From Phycisphaerae bacterium (lineage in GTDB: Bacteria; Planctomycetota; Phycisphaerae; SM23-33): 56,897 bases of DNA. Every line of letters begins with the position of its first letter. The stretch's first letter is position 1. Made by a program: the position numbers and the translations under genes. The stretch spans positions 1 to 56,897 of the forward strand of contig JADHXQ010000016.1 of assembly GCA_016782885.1 (NCBI GenBank). The letters run 5' to 3'. This document shows, in pieces, positions 43,906-52,006 of the stretch. The notes below the pieces were generated by a model. It saw only the letters and a program-made list of their open reading frames with translations, was not told where the DNA came from and did not search any database.

Positions 43906-43971
43906 CGCATTTTTTCCTATTTAACAGGCCGCCGGTCCGCCCGCGCGGTCCATGCGCCCCGCCCTATACCT

Positions 43972-45384
43972 CTAGAAGCTAAAGACAAGACCACTGTACA
44001 GGAACTGCCTGGGGGACTTGTCACCGCCGTCATAAGCGTCTCCCGGATAAAACACACCGTACCGCACCGTCAACGCCAGGTCGCTGGTCATGCGCCAATT
44101 GCAGAAGTAGTCCATTTCAAATCCGGTCGAGTTGGCTTCTGAGGTGGTCATCGGGTCGCTGATAGGCGCCGAACCGTGAGCGCGGCTGTAAAAGAACAGC
44201 TTCGTTCCAACTTCCATCTTTTCAAACATCTCGATGTGCTCCAGCGGGAAGAGGCTTGCGTTGATGGCGTACACGTGGATGTTCGATATCTCGGGTGACA
44301 GGGCAAGGCCCAGATCGCGAAACCCAAAAGCCCCGAAACCGTGGTCTACGGTTCCCGCGCGGTTTCCGCCCACGGTCGCCACCGGGCTCCCGGTGCGGTC
44401 GCTGTCGCCCGAGGCGAAGACATACTCAAAACCGATTCTCGGTTTGGTGGGGCAGTCAACGAACAGATACTCGATCAGCGCGTCGACGGCCCATGCCTGG
44501 ATGCGGTCCTGGCCTGAGGTGCGCCCAGCCGAGTAGGTCTTGCCCATTTCGGCGACACCTTCAACCTGGTATCGCAGATTCGACACGAGAAGCGTTCCGG
44601 TGCTGCCCACACCGATGTAGTCGGAGTTGTATTCGTATGACTGTCCCGGCGATCCGGCTGCGGGGTCCGTATTGTCGTCGTTGTGCATGTAGTATACGAA
44701 CGGGCGGTGTTGGCTGAAACCACGATACGCGGCCTCAAAGCCCGTCAACCATCGCTGCTGGCGGTTGGCTACTACTACCGAATTATCGATATTCCACGAA
44801 TCCCTGAGCGTGCTGCCGATGAATCCCATCAATTCCCAGTCGCCGGCGGTAACCTCGATCTTGCCCATATCCAGCGTGGTCGAGAGTACCAGAGACGTTC
44901 CGATGCTCATGAAATCCCGCCCGATTTTTACGCGCATGCCGATCGGTGGAACCTTGCCCGCCTGATTCTGAAGGAGCTTGCCCAGGTCGAACTGATACCA
45001 GGCCCGCTCGACTTCCGTTCCGGATTCGTCGTGCCTCTGGCCCGACCAGTCGTCATAGTTCGCCAAACCGCGAACGTAGGCCTTGTGGACGCCCTGGAGA
45101 TTCAGGCTTGCCCAGCCCCTGAGTTCGTATTGGCGCATTTGACGTTCAATTCGGGCTGAGGCGTCGTCGTAATTGAAAATCGCCATGTTAAGCCACCCGC
45201 CCACATCGACGTCTTTTTCGCGGATCTCGGGGTCGACCTGGTCAAGCTTGACGCGAAGTTGCTCGTCGTAAATGCGAGTGGCTGCGGGTTGTGCGATGGC
45301 CTGCCCTGCAGATATCGCCACAACCACAATGATAACCATCCGCCACCATACCATCCGATGTGTTTTATCGCTGAATCCATTCAT
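43972..45384 (-). CDS. Outer-membrane beta-barrel (porin/AlgE-like) protein
   Basis: A 470-residue protein with a signal peptide (cleavage near AIA-QP) and no hydrophobic spans afterwards. It has many alternating amphipathic segments such as RAWYQFDLGKLLQ, PRIGFEYVFASGDSD and EIEMDYFC-like strands, and it ends in phenylalanine (LVFSF), the C-terminal aromatic signature recognised by the barrel-assembly machinery. FEYVFASGDSDRTGS resembles alginate-export-type porins. It is the first gene after a good promoter at 45506-45534 and heads the barrel-lipoprotein-FecR-cyclase operon. A role in taking up or exporting a polymer is only a guess. Confidence 0.75.
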   Translation of the reverse strand: MNGFSDKTHRMVWWRMVIIVVVAISAGQAIAQPAATRIYDEQLRVKLDQVDPEIREKDVDVGGWLNMAIFNYDDASARIERQMRQYELRGWASLNLQGVHKAYVRGLANYDDWSGQRHDESGTEVERAWYQFDLGKLLQNQAGKVPPIGMRVKIGRDFMSIGTSLVLSTTLDMGKIEVTAGDWELMGFIGSTLRDSWNIDNSVVVANRQQRWLTGFEAAYRGFSQHRPFVYYMHNDDNTDPAAGSPGQSYEYNSDYIGVGSTGTLLVSNLRYQVEGVAEMGKTYSAGRTSGQDRIQAWAVDALIEYLFVDCPTKPRIGFEYVFASGDSDRTGSPVATVGGNRAGTVDHGFGAFGFRDLGLALSPEISNIHVYAINASLFPLEHIEMFEKMEVGTKLFFYSRAHGSAPISDPMTTSEANSTGFEMDYFCNWRMTSDLALTVRYGVFYPGDAYDGGDKSPRQFLYSGLVFSF

Positions 45385-45505
45385 GTGTTCGCAAACCCTT
45401 TATTTTGAATTCTTGAGGATCGACAAAGACCCGCGGAGCGGTCGATCCCTCGAGCGAACAGTACCGGGCTCCGATGAAACCGTAACCCGAACTATAATAA
45501 CCCCT

Positions 45506-45534
45506 AGAATACACTACCTGGTATTATCTGTCAA
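45506..45534 (-). promoter_or_regulatory. Sigma-70-type promoter of the envelope-signalling operon
   Basis: On the minus strand TTGACA (45529-45534) and TATTCT (45506-45511) are separated by exactly 17 bp, a near-consensus match, 122 bp upstream of the barrel gene start. A second A/T-rich TATTATAG lies just downstream. Confidence 0.65.
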
Positions 45535-45666
45535 CACGCCACGGAGAATAAATTCAACTCGCGAAACTCGGAATTCTCCCTTACGGTTAATACGTGAAGG
45601 AACAGTGCGAATCGTTGAACTTCTGCGCGAGTTAACCCGCGGTCGTGTCGTGAGTAACGGATTGCC

Positions 45667-46368
45667 TCATTCGCTGAACGACGCCTGGTCGGATTCCTTG
45701 AGTTGCTTCTCGACTTTGTGGTAGAGATAGGATGCCGCAATCATCAGCGTACCCATGACGAAGAACGATATGATCCGGTAGATCTGGCTGACATTGGCCA
45801 TATCGATCAGCAGCAGTTTGACCGCAGTCAGGGCGAACAGCGCCAGTGCAGCCAGCCGCAGCGGCATGATGCGGCGCCAGAAGCCTATCGACAGCATCGC
45901 CGAGGCGTAGAGCCCCCAGACGATAGTGACGGCCATCTGGGCGGTCCAGGCGGCCTGGCTGGGATCGGTGATGTTGCGATAAAGCCATTCCGCGGGCTCC
46001 ATACTCAACAGCGCCAGCAGCGACAGCGTAAACCAGGCATACAGTGGGACGATTGTCACGCTGGGCACGGTGAATGTCCGGCGGTCGCCGCGGGTTACAG
46101 TGGCCCACGCCAGAATAACCCCAAGAGTAATCAGCACCGCGGCAAACCGCGGATTGAGGAACATTATCGTATAGTCCTGGTGGTAATGTAAATACGCCTG
46201 GAGTCCGCATATCCAGGCAATCGCCAGAGGCGCCAGCCCGGTCGAATACGCCTCGGGCACTCTCTTGAGCCTCCCGACCACCAGGTAGACCGCAGCGCAG
46301 GCCGACAGCAGCATCGTCGCGACCCACCATGCCGTGTAGCGCTGGTCAAGGCCCCAGTGGGGCGACAT
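45667..46368 (-). pseudogene. DUF2339 membrane protein, C-terminal part (frame-split from the gene upstream)
   Basis: A 233-residue frame carrying the last spans of a DUF2339 protein: about seven hydrophobic segments ending with PLRLAALALFALTAVKLLLI and IYRIISFFVMGTLMIAASYLYH, which is the normal C-terminal landmark of the family. It starts at an ATG overlapping the stop of the N-terminal part by 23 nt and is in a different frame. The two pieces total roughly 500 residues, well short of the 800-1000 usual for the family, so besides the frame change a central block appears to be missing. Translational coupling through the overlapping ATG is possible, so two separate small membrane proteins cannot be excluded. 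Confidence 0.7.
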
Positions 46369-47161
46369 TCGCCAGACCCATGGCGACTATCGTTACTATG
46401 CACATCAGGGCAAAGGTGAGCGTCTGGCTTTCTATGACGGGAACTTTGTAGACGTTTGGCGAGTACGCGGCAAACAACGCCGCGTACAGGACCATGATCC
46501 CGCCGCCGATGAGCCCTTGGCCTAGCGGGCGCATCTCCTGGCGCTGGAAGTACTCGCCCAACGCCAGCAGGATTCCCCCTGTGATGACCGCCAGTAGCAC
46601 CTGGATGCCGGGTCCGATCCAGCCGACCTTGAAGGCGTGATCCAGGAAGAATGCGGCGCTGAGGAACAGGATGACAACGCCCGCCAATGTCAGCCATCGC
46701 TTACCCGCGGTCGATTCGAAACTGGTCCAGTCGGTTCCACGCGACGTCGGAGTGGCGGCGATCCGGGACGCGGTGACCGCCGTTGGTATGGGCGGCGGAG
46801 CCGGAGGGGGATCGAGCGGTTGGATTATCTCCACTTCATCCTGGGAAACTGCAGTTTGCGGGAGTGTCTCCGGCGGTGGGGGAGGTGCGGCCGGGGCGAG
46901 CGATACCGTGGTCGCCGTATCGGGGGCCTGGGAGATTTCAGGAGGAGGTTCGATCTCGATTGGGGGCGAGTGGTCTGGCTCAAGCGACGATAGTCTGTGA
47001 CGGACTATCTCCAGTTTTGCCGAGAGGTCCGCGATGATGTCGCGATACGACTCGACAGACTGCAGCAGCCTGCCAGTTCTCGCCAGGGCTACAAATGCCG
47101 CTATCGCCCCGGCCACAATGAATATCAGGAGGAATATCAGCAGAATGAAGATTGATTCCAT
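46346..47161 (-). pseudogene. DUF2339 membrane protein, N-terminal part
   Basis: A frame of 271 residues when started at MESIFILLIFLLIF (GAGGAG about 10 nt upstream). One span (~2-25) is followed by a helical segment (SYRDIIADLSAKLEIVRHRLSSLE), a long proline-rich linker (~60-130), then the DUF2339 start (FESTAGKRWLTLAGVVILFLSAAFF, GWIGPGIQVLLAVITGGILLALGE and GQGLIGGGIMVLYAALFAAY). It stops just after FALMCIVTIVAMGLANV, where intact relatives continue for several hundred residues. The remaining C-terminal part lies in another frame immediately downstream. Family function is unknown. Confidence 0.75.
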
Positions 47162-47245
47162 GACGGACATACTCCTCAGCGCCGCCCGCGACCAGGCAAT
47201 GCGCCGCGGAAGGTTGCCCGCAAACCGGCTTGTCCCCAAAACTCA

Positions 47246-47304
47246 CAGGTCACTCCGGAAATGATACACGCGGCGCCGCGGTCAAGCAAGATCGAATATC
47301 AGGC
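47246..47304 (+). repeat. Left copy of a 59-bp direct repeat bracketing the 6.5-kb island
   Basis: Matches 53782-53840 in the same orientation with 56 of 59 bases identical and a constant offset of 6536 bp. It contains the perfect palindrome CGCGGCGCCGCG. Similarity stops abruptly at both ends. It could be an attachment site, a target duplication or a dispersed intergenic repeat. Confidence 0.9.
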
Positions 47305-47429
47305 GCGCCGCCTGACCGCCTGACAGGGTCGGGCAGTTGTTCATGGCTTTCGAACAGCGCCACCGATGAAGTCGGAGGTCGAAAACAGGCTTTTCTCTGA
47401 TCTGTTTTACGTCTCGGCCTGACCGGGAG

Positions 47430-48782
47430 CTATCTTCCTGAAGTTTTCTCCCGGGTTCTTGCGCCCGGCGGTTGAATGGCGACGGCCTTGGGAAGGGCCT
47501 TGATAAAGTTCTGGCGAAGACTGTAAGTGTATGCGCCTTGTGTCGGGATCATGAGGATATCTCCATCCTGAATGTCTTCACCCCAGTAGCTGTACCCCCA
47601 GACGTCATGCGGCGTACAGAGGCAGCCAAGCACGTTGCACGGACGTTCCGTCATCGCCGGACGCGTCAGGTTGATCACCGGGAAGTAGTCATGCTCGAAA
47701 CGCTCCCAGCCGATCGCATTGGCGCCCGCATCGGTAATGACCAGATCCGGCGCCTTGCAGTCGATCACGGTCATCAGCAAATGCATGCCGTCGTTACAGA
47801 GCCATCGGCCCGGTTCGAGGCAGATGCGAGCATCCAGGCGGGGCGCCAGGTGCTCCAGGACCGCTCGCCCCAGTTCGCGGGCGAATGTCTCGATGGGCGT
47901 GCCGGGCATACGACGGGGAATCCCCCGCGAGATCGAATCAGGGTCCAGGATACCGCGGAGCATTCCCGCCGAAGTCGCCGCCTCCTGAAGCCATTCACCC
48001 TGGGCGGGCCAATATCCACCACCGATGTCAACAAACTCCAACTGGCTCCGGAAGCCAGGGGACAACGCCCCGAGCACTTTCGCCAGTTTCCCAATGAACG
48101 CAATCTGCCTGGCGGGGTCCATGTTCCAACTGGTGTGGAACTGCAGGCCGCACACGCTCACGTGCGGGCATTGATCGGCTTGCGACAGGAAGTTCTCCAA
48201 CTCAGATGGAGCAATACCGAACTTGCGCCACAGGCCGTTGGGGTCGCTGGTCAGGCGAACGCCCGCCCTGATGTGCGTGTCGCTTCGGGCGGCGCAAGCC
48301 TCGAGCCGCCGCAGTTCGGAGAAGCTGTCGATCAGAACGGTTACGCGATCCGCATGACGCACGGCAAGGTCCAGTTCGTCGGGCGTCTTGCCCGGACCGC
48401 TGAACACGATGTCGAATGCGTCCAGGTCAAGGGCAATCTGCAGTTCAACGCCGCTTGATACGTCCAGCCCCAGGTCGACGTCCAGAAACGTCTCAATGAC
48501 GAGCGGATGATTGTTGCTCTTGACCGCATAGTAGACACCAGGCGGCTGGGCGAATATGTTCCGGAAGGCCTCCTGGAACTGCATTGCCCGCTGGCGCAGG
48601 GCATCGGTGTCGATCAAGTACAGGGGCGAACCGTGTCGCTCGGCAGCCTGCAGGAAGGCGTCCTTCCGGTCGATATAACCGGACACAAAGGCAGATATCT
48701 CCTGGCGAGGGAGTTCCGCCGCGTTCTGCTTCAGTATTTGTGCGGCAAGGCGAATATAGTCATCTGGTCGAATCGTACTCAT
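47430..48782 (-). CDS. Fold-III PLP-dependent decarboxylase (LysA/ornithine decarboxylase superfamily)
   Basis: A 450-residue alanine-racemase-fold decarboxylase. The PLP lysine is in YYAVKSNNHP at about residue 77, followed by GLDVSSGVELQIALDL, FSGPGKTPDELDLAV, GLQFHTSWNMD, the glycine-rich phosphate site FVDIGGGYWP, the EPGR motif (CLEPGRWLCNDG) and the active-site cysteine region VLGCLCTPHDVWG with GAYTYSLRQNF near the end. Members decarboxylate diaminopimelate, ornithine, lysine, arginine or carboxynorspermidine; the residues seen do not decide the substrate. It is last in the four-gene island operon and overlaps the ATP-grasp gene by 4 bp (ATGA), so the two are translationally coupled. 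Confidence 0.85.
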   Translation of the reverse strand: MSTIRPDDYIRLAAQILKQNAAELPRQEISAFVSGYIDRKDAFLQAAERHGSPLYLIDTDALRQRAMQFQEAFRNIFAQPPGVYYAVKSNNHPLVIETFLDVDLGLDVSSGVELQIALDLDAFDIVFSGPGKTPDELDLAVRHADRVTVLIDSFSELRRLEACAARSDTHIRAGVRLTSDPNGLWRKFGIAPSELENFLSQADQCPHVSVCGLQFHTSWNMDPARQIAFIGKLAKVLGALSPGFRSQLEFVDIGGGYWPAQGEWLQEAATSAGMLRGILDPDSISRGIPRRMPGTPIETFARELGRAVLEHLAPRLDARICLEPGRWLCNDGMHLLMTVIDCKAPDLVITDAGANAIGWERFEHDYFPVINLTRPAMTERPCNVLGCLCTPHDVWGYSYWGEDIQDGDILMIPTQGAYTYSLRQNFIKALPKAVAIQPPGARTREKTSGR

Positions 48783-50047
48783 GGGGCACCCGCAATCGGA
48801 ACCTTAACCCCATCGAGGATTTCTCCGCACTGTGCCTCCACGTCGAGGTCCGGGGCGGGACGGAAGATGACGTGCCCAAGCAGCCATGAACTGTAGTCCC
48901 CGGGCGGCAGGACGACTTTGTGGCCGATCCGGCGGATGATATGGACTTCCCGAACGCGGTGGTCCTCCCGCGCCTGCTGAGCGTCTATGGCCCGAACGAC
49001 TCCTTCCCGCCGTGCATAAATCCTCAGTCCGACCATCTGCTTCCAGTCTCCGCCAGGCGGGACGCCGATCGGTTTGCACTCGGCAAAGTCGAGAGTCAAC
49101 TCCAGCATGTCGAATCCCGCGGCATGTCGGAGCAGGTGCGGCAGGCAGTCTCCCCCCGGCCGCGGCGCCAGTTCAAGCAGGACCGGTTCGCCTCCGTCGG
49201 GAATGATGAAGTCCGCCATACACATGGCCCGGCATAATCCCAGGCAGCGGGCCGCCTGCTCCAGGACTCCGGCCAGATCCGACGGCGAGAGCGATTGGGG
49301 CAATACCGCCGGCGCCAGGTATCCCAGCACCGTGCCCAAGGGGCCATCCGGTAACAGGATCTTCCTGGCCAGACGAATGATCGTGATTCCGCAATCCTCG
49401 ATCAGGAAATCACAACTGAACTCGGGGCCGAGGATGAACTCCTCAGCCAGGATACTTGAATCCGCACCCGCGTAGAGTCGGTTCTTACATTGCCGATCCA
49501 GCCCCTGGCGAATAGTCCCGACAGCGTCCATCGCCTCGCGTTTGCTGCGGCAGAGGAACACCAGTTCGCTTCCGGCGCCGGTGAGAGGCTTGAGCACGCA
49601 GGGCCCGGGCGACTCTGACAGGAACAAGGCGGCGTCTTGCGGCGATACGATCTCACTGGACCGTGCCGTGGGGACGCCCGCGGCGACCCATATCTGTTTA
49701 CAGCGGAATTTGTCCCGACACCGGCTGATCGCCTGCCCCGACGGATAGGGCAAGTCCAACCGATCGGCCAGAATGGCCGCCAGCGCCATGGACTCATCGT
49801 CAAAGCAGGCGATTCCCGCCAGGCGGATGGTCCACCTGTCGAGGTGTCCGGCCAGCTTCCGCCAGGCGTTCTCGGCGCCCGTCAGATCCACCAGCAACTC
49901 CGAACAGGCGTCAGGAGCGGTCTCTCGGGCGTTTTGTCGCAATAACGGATCGGTCAGGAACAATCCCCGGCCCGGGCAATGGCGGTCGATCCAGTCGACA
50001 TAGTCCGGCGTCGTTCCCACCACCAGAACGCGATTATCAGGCGACAT
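48779..50047 (-). CDS. ATP-grasp ligase of unknown specificity
   Basis: A 422-residue ATP-grasp protein of the carboxylate-amine ligase kind. N-terminal Rossmann-like part (NRVLVVGTTPDYVDWID), then the ATP-grasp fold from about residue 110 (CRDKFRCKQIWVAAGVPTARS), PCVLKPLTGAGSELVFLC as the phosphate-binding lysine strand, EEFILGPEFSCDFLIEDCG, and the metal-binding VLLELAPRPGGDCLPHLL (E and R/N-like positions of the family). Such enzymes join a carboxylate to an amine or amino acid through an acyl phosphate. Its start overlaps the GNAT gene by 11 bp and its end overlaps the PLP decarboxylase gene by 4 bp. The substrate is unknown; the setting suggests one amine made by a neighbouring decarboxylase. 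Confidence 0.85.
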   Translation of the reverse strand: MSPDNRVLVVGTTPDYVDWIDRHCPGRGLFLTDPLLRQNARETAPDACSELLVDLTGAENAWRKLAGHLDRWTIRLAGIACFDDESMALAAILADRLDLPYPSGQAISRCRDKFRCKQIWVAAGVPTARSSEIVSPQDAALFLSESPGPCVLKPLTGAGSELVFLCRSKREAMDAVGTIRQGLDRQCKNRLYAGADSSILAEEFILGPEFSCDFLIEDCGITIIRLARKILLPDGPLGTVLGYLAPAVLPQSLSPSDLAGVLEQAARCLGLCRAMCMADFIIPDGGEPVLLELAPRPGGDCLPHLLRHAAGFDMLELTLDFAECKPIGVPPGGDWKQMVGLRIYARREGVVRAIDAQQAREDHRVREVHIIRRIGHKVVLPPGDYSSWLLGHVIFRPAPDLDVEAQCGEILDGVKVPIAGAP

Positions 50048-50996
50048 GGATCAGACTCTTTCCGGAATCTTCGGCATCTGGTATAGACGCCTTGTCGGAG
50101 CGTATCTGGTACAGCGGTCTGGCGGTCAGATGAAACCGCTCCTTCCAGCCAAAGTCGCCGCACAGGAAATCAACCGCGTGGAACCGCTGCTGACAGGCCC
50201 ATTCAATATGATGCAAATTGATCAGCTTGGCTACGCCGGGGAAACGCATGTCCGTCCCGCCGGCCAGGACCGTGTAGGCGCCCCGATACACCGCCCCCAT
50301 ATCAATCGCCGCAACCGCGCCGCCCAGAATGACCGTCGTGATTCGCAGCCGCCCACGATCGCTCAAGAGTTTCGCCATGGCTCGAAAAGCGGATAGAAAA
50401 CGCTCATCTGCGAAGTAGGACCGCCCGCCGAACGCCTGAAGGTTCAGATCGAACAGCCGGTCGATGTCCCGCGGATCATCGTGCCGATATGCGACCCCGA
50501 GGTCTTCCAGTTCGGCAAGTTCCCGTCGCAGCCGCTTGCGGCTTTTTCCGGAAAAAGCCGCAAGATAGGTCTCAAAGCAGTGGTCATACTCCGCGGGATG
50601 GAAGAGATAACCGGTCTCGTCTATGTCGCAGATCTGTTCGGATTCATCTCCTCCCGCCACCAGGTAGCGCAGGTGCGTTCCAGCCGGGCAAGCCTCCAGA
50701 AGTTGTTGGCGGACCTCCGCGGTGTCGGCGATGATCCGGTTTTGCTCCAGCCATGTCTTACCGCCCCACGTCTCGCCCGGAAAACAGCCGCAATACCCGT
50801 GATCTTCGATCTCGCTCAGGGCCAGCAGACCATGCACTCCCGAACCGTCTTCGGCGACCAGGAACCGCGGGCGATGGCCGTACTGTTCCTGGAAACAGGC
50901 GCGGATCTCCCATAGATCAAACAGCGATTGGGCAAAAACCAATCGCTGCCAGACCTGTTGGCATCGGTCCAGATCCGCGACGATATTTATCCGCAT
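50037..50996 (-). CDS. GNAT acetyltransferase of the FemAB/CelD (Acetyltransf_6) type
   Basis: Starting at MRINIVADLDRC (50996), the protein has 319 residues. The C-terminal half is a clear Acetyltransf_6-type domain: YLAAFSGKSRKRLRRELAELED, DIDRLFDLNLQAFGGRSYFADERFLSAFRAM, VAAIDMGAVYRGAYTVLAGGTD and VDFLCGDFGWKERFHL. Proteins of this double-GNAT type transfer acyl or aminoacyl groups in exopolysaccharide or peptide-like metabolite synthesis. The open frame extends 32 codons further upstream, but that part covers the AdoMet-decarboxylase-like gene. The ATG lies 2 nt after that gene's stop, and the gene overlaps the ATP-grasp gene, so it belongs to one operon. Confidence 0.82.
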   Translation of the reverse strand: MRINIVADLDRCQQVWQRLVFAQSLFDLWEIRACFQEQYGHRPRFLVAEDGSGVHGLLALSEIEDHGYCGCFPGETWGGKTWLEQNRIIADTAEVRQQLLEACPAGTHLRYLVAGGDESEQICDIDETGYLFHPAEYDHCFETYLAAFSGKSRKRLRRELAELEDLGVAYRHDDPRDIDRLFDLNLQAFGGRSYFADERFLSAFRAMAKLLSDRGRLRITTVILGGAVAAIDMGAVYRGAYTVLAGGTDMRFPGVAKLINLHHIEWACQQRFHAVDFLCGDFGWKERFHLTARPLYQIRSDKASIPDAEDSGKSLIHVA

Positions 50997-50998
50997 TC

Positions 50999-51370
50999 TC
51001 AGCGTCTCAGCGACACGTGAAGGATGCTCGAACTTCCCATGAAGTATCGTTCCGCGAAGTCGCGTGCGACTTCCGGGTCGTAGGGCTTGCAACTGAACAC
51101 GTCAAGGTAGGTCGCGTTGGTCAAGTTGGCAAAATGGGCGGAGATCAACGATGTTTCGATCAACTGCACCATCGAAAATCCCGCAACCTTCTCGTCCTCG
51201 CCGAAATGGACGACCTGCGTTTCGCCGAAGCGTTTCATCTCGATCAGATCGCACAGATCAACGACGAACTGCCGAATAAACTCGGCGGAACGGATCCGTT
51301 CGGGGTCGCAATCGTAGATGTCGATGCTGGAGGCGATGCCCCAGACCGCCTCTTCAGTCGCTTGCCGCAT
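50999..51370 (-). CDS. S-adenosylmethionine decarboxylase-like pyruvoyl enzyme
   Basis: Started at MRQATEEAVWG (51370), the product has 123 residues, the size of bacterial class 1 AdoMet decarboxylases. Without gaps from Ser66 to Cys94 it lines up with the Thermotoga enzyme: Ser66, Ser74 (in IETSLISAHF, the pyruvoyl-forming serine), His79 and Cys94 (in DVFSCKPYDPE) fall on its Ser55, Ser63, His68 and Cys83. The residue before the cleaved serine is Thr instead of Glu and the one after is Leu instead of His, so substrate and processing may differ. Some AdoMet-decarboxylase relatives are known to decarboxylate ornithine or arginine. The N-terminus is uncertain: the frame is open upstream and a GTG start is possible. 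It appears first in the four-gene operon below a sigma-54 promoter. Confidence 0.75.
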   Translation of the reverse strand: MRQATEEAVWGIASSIDIYDCDPERIRSAEFIRQFVVDLCDLIEMKRFGETQVVHFGEDEKVAGFSMVQLIETSLISAHFANLTNATYLDVFSCKPYDPEVARDFAERYFMGSSSILHVSLRR

Positions 51371-51483
51371 AATGGCCGGTCCCGAGATGCTGGCTTCCGC
51401 GGCGTGCGAACGCCTGCCGAGACAGGCGCCGGGGATTACCGGCTCCTGCGTGGACACGGAAACTCCGACATCATCGCCAAGAA

Positions 51484-51636
51484 CTAACGTTTCGGCGCCG
51501 TATCCTCGGGATTCGAGCGATGTCGGCGCACGCCCGAATCCTTCCTGACTCTCTCTCTGTATTCGATCGCCTCTTCCTGTTCTTCCCATGTTGTTTCCTT
51601 TTGCTTTTTCTTCTCTATGGAACGTTTCCTGGTCAT
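51484..51636 (-). CDS. Possible small basic protein at the head of the island operon
   Basis: A 50-residue frame (MTRKRSIEKKKQKETTWEEQ onward) rich in Lys, Arg and Glu with helical character, lying between the sigma-54 promoter and the AdoMet-decarboxylase-like gene on the same strand. AGGG lies about 9 nt upstream of the ATG; a longer form could start at 51669. I recognise no family and the composition could be chance. If it is not translated, the operon has a 5' leader of about 350 nt. Confidence 0.3.
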   Translation of the reverse strand: MTRKRSIEKKKQKETTWEEQEEAIEYRERVRKDSGVRRHRSNPEDTAPKR

Positions 51637-51727
51637 GACTCTCGCCCTATCCGGTTTCTTGGGGCCCATTAAAAAAGAAGCTCAGGCTGGCCCTGCCCAA
51701 AGACCAACCGATCAGACTCCATGACAT

Positions 51728-51744
51728 TGCAAATGGCGTGCCAA
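51728..51744 (-). promoter_or_regulatory. Consensus sigma-54 (-24/-12) promoter
   Basis: The minus strand reads TTGGCACG-N4-TTGCA, an exact match to the sigma-54 consensus with GG and GC doublets 10 bp apart. It points toward the AdoMet-decarboxylase-GNAT-ATP-grasp-decarboxylase operon. The divergent gene on its other side is a sigma-54 activator. Transcription would begin near 51716. Confidence 0.8.
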
Positions 51745-51865
51745 TACGGGGTTATGCTGAGGCACCTGATGCGTAACTGCCTGTATCAAAGCCCCTTGCG
51801 AATTTCAGCTTGTGGTCTGGCGCCTGTTTTCAGTCGTATGTAAGCACCGCCTGTGAGGATCAGAA

Positions 51866-51881
51866 CGGTAGTTGGCTACCG
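51866..51881. promoter_or_regulatory. Palindrome CGGTAG-N4-CTACCG, possible operator
   Basis: A perfect 6-bp-armed dyad in the divergent intergenic region, about 130 bp upstream of the sigma-54 promoter. A regulator-binding role is inferred from position and symmetry only. Confidence 0.35.
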
Positions 51882-51925
51882 ACCAAGATCTCGCCGGATA
51901 TAAGGCCCGGGGAATAAAGATGATG

Positions 51926-51943
51926 TGTCGCGCGAACGTGACA
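51926..51943. promoter_or_regulatory. TGTC-N10-GACA dyad, candidate activator-binding site
   Basis: The 18-bp imperfect palindrome TGTCGCGCGAACGTGACA has arms TGTCnCG and CGnGACA. It lies about 185 bp upstream of the sigma-54 promoter, within the usual range for enhancer sites of NtrC-type activators, and 124 bp upstream of the activator gene itself. Confidence 0.5.
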
Positions 51944-51976
51944 TGTCTTTTTTCAGCATATGAGGCAAATTACTTG

Positions 51977-52006
51977 TTGTTATACAATGATCAGTAGTAT
52001 TATACT
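51977..52006 (+). promoter_or_regulatory. Putative sigma-70-type promoter of the activator gene
   Basis: TTGTTA (51977-51982) and TATACT (52001-52006) are 18 bp apart in a locally AT-rich tract, 61 bp upstream of the activator start codon. Confidence 0.45.

Noticed and set aside
47472..48458. A 328-codon plus-strand frame inside the island
   Set aside because: It is antisense to the PLP decarboxylase, which has all expected motifs in order.
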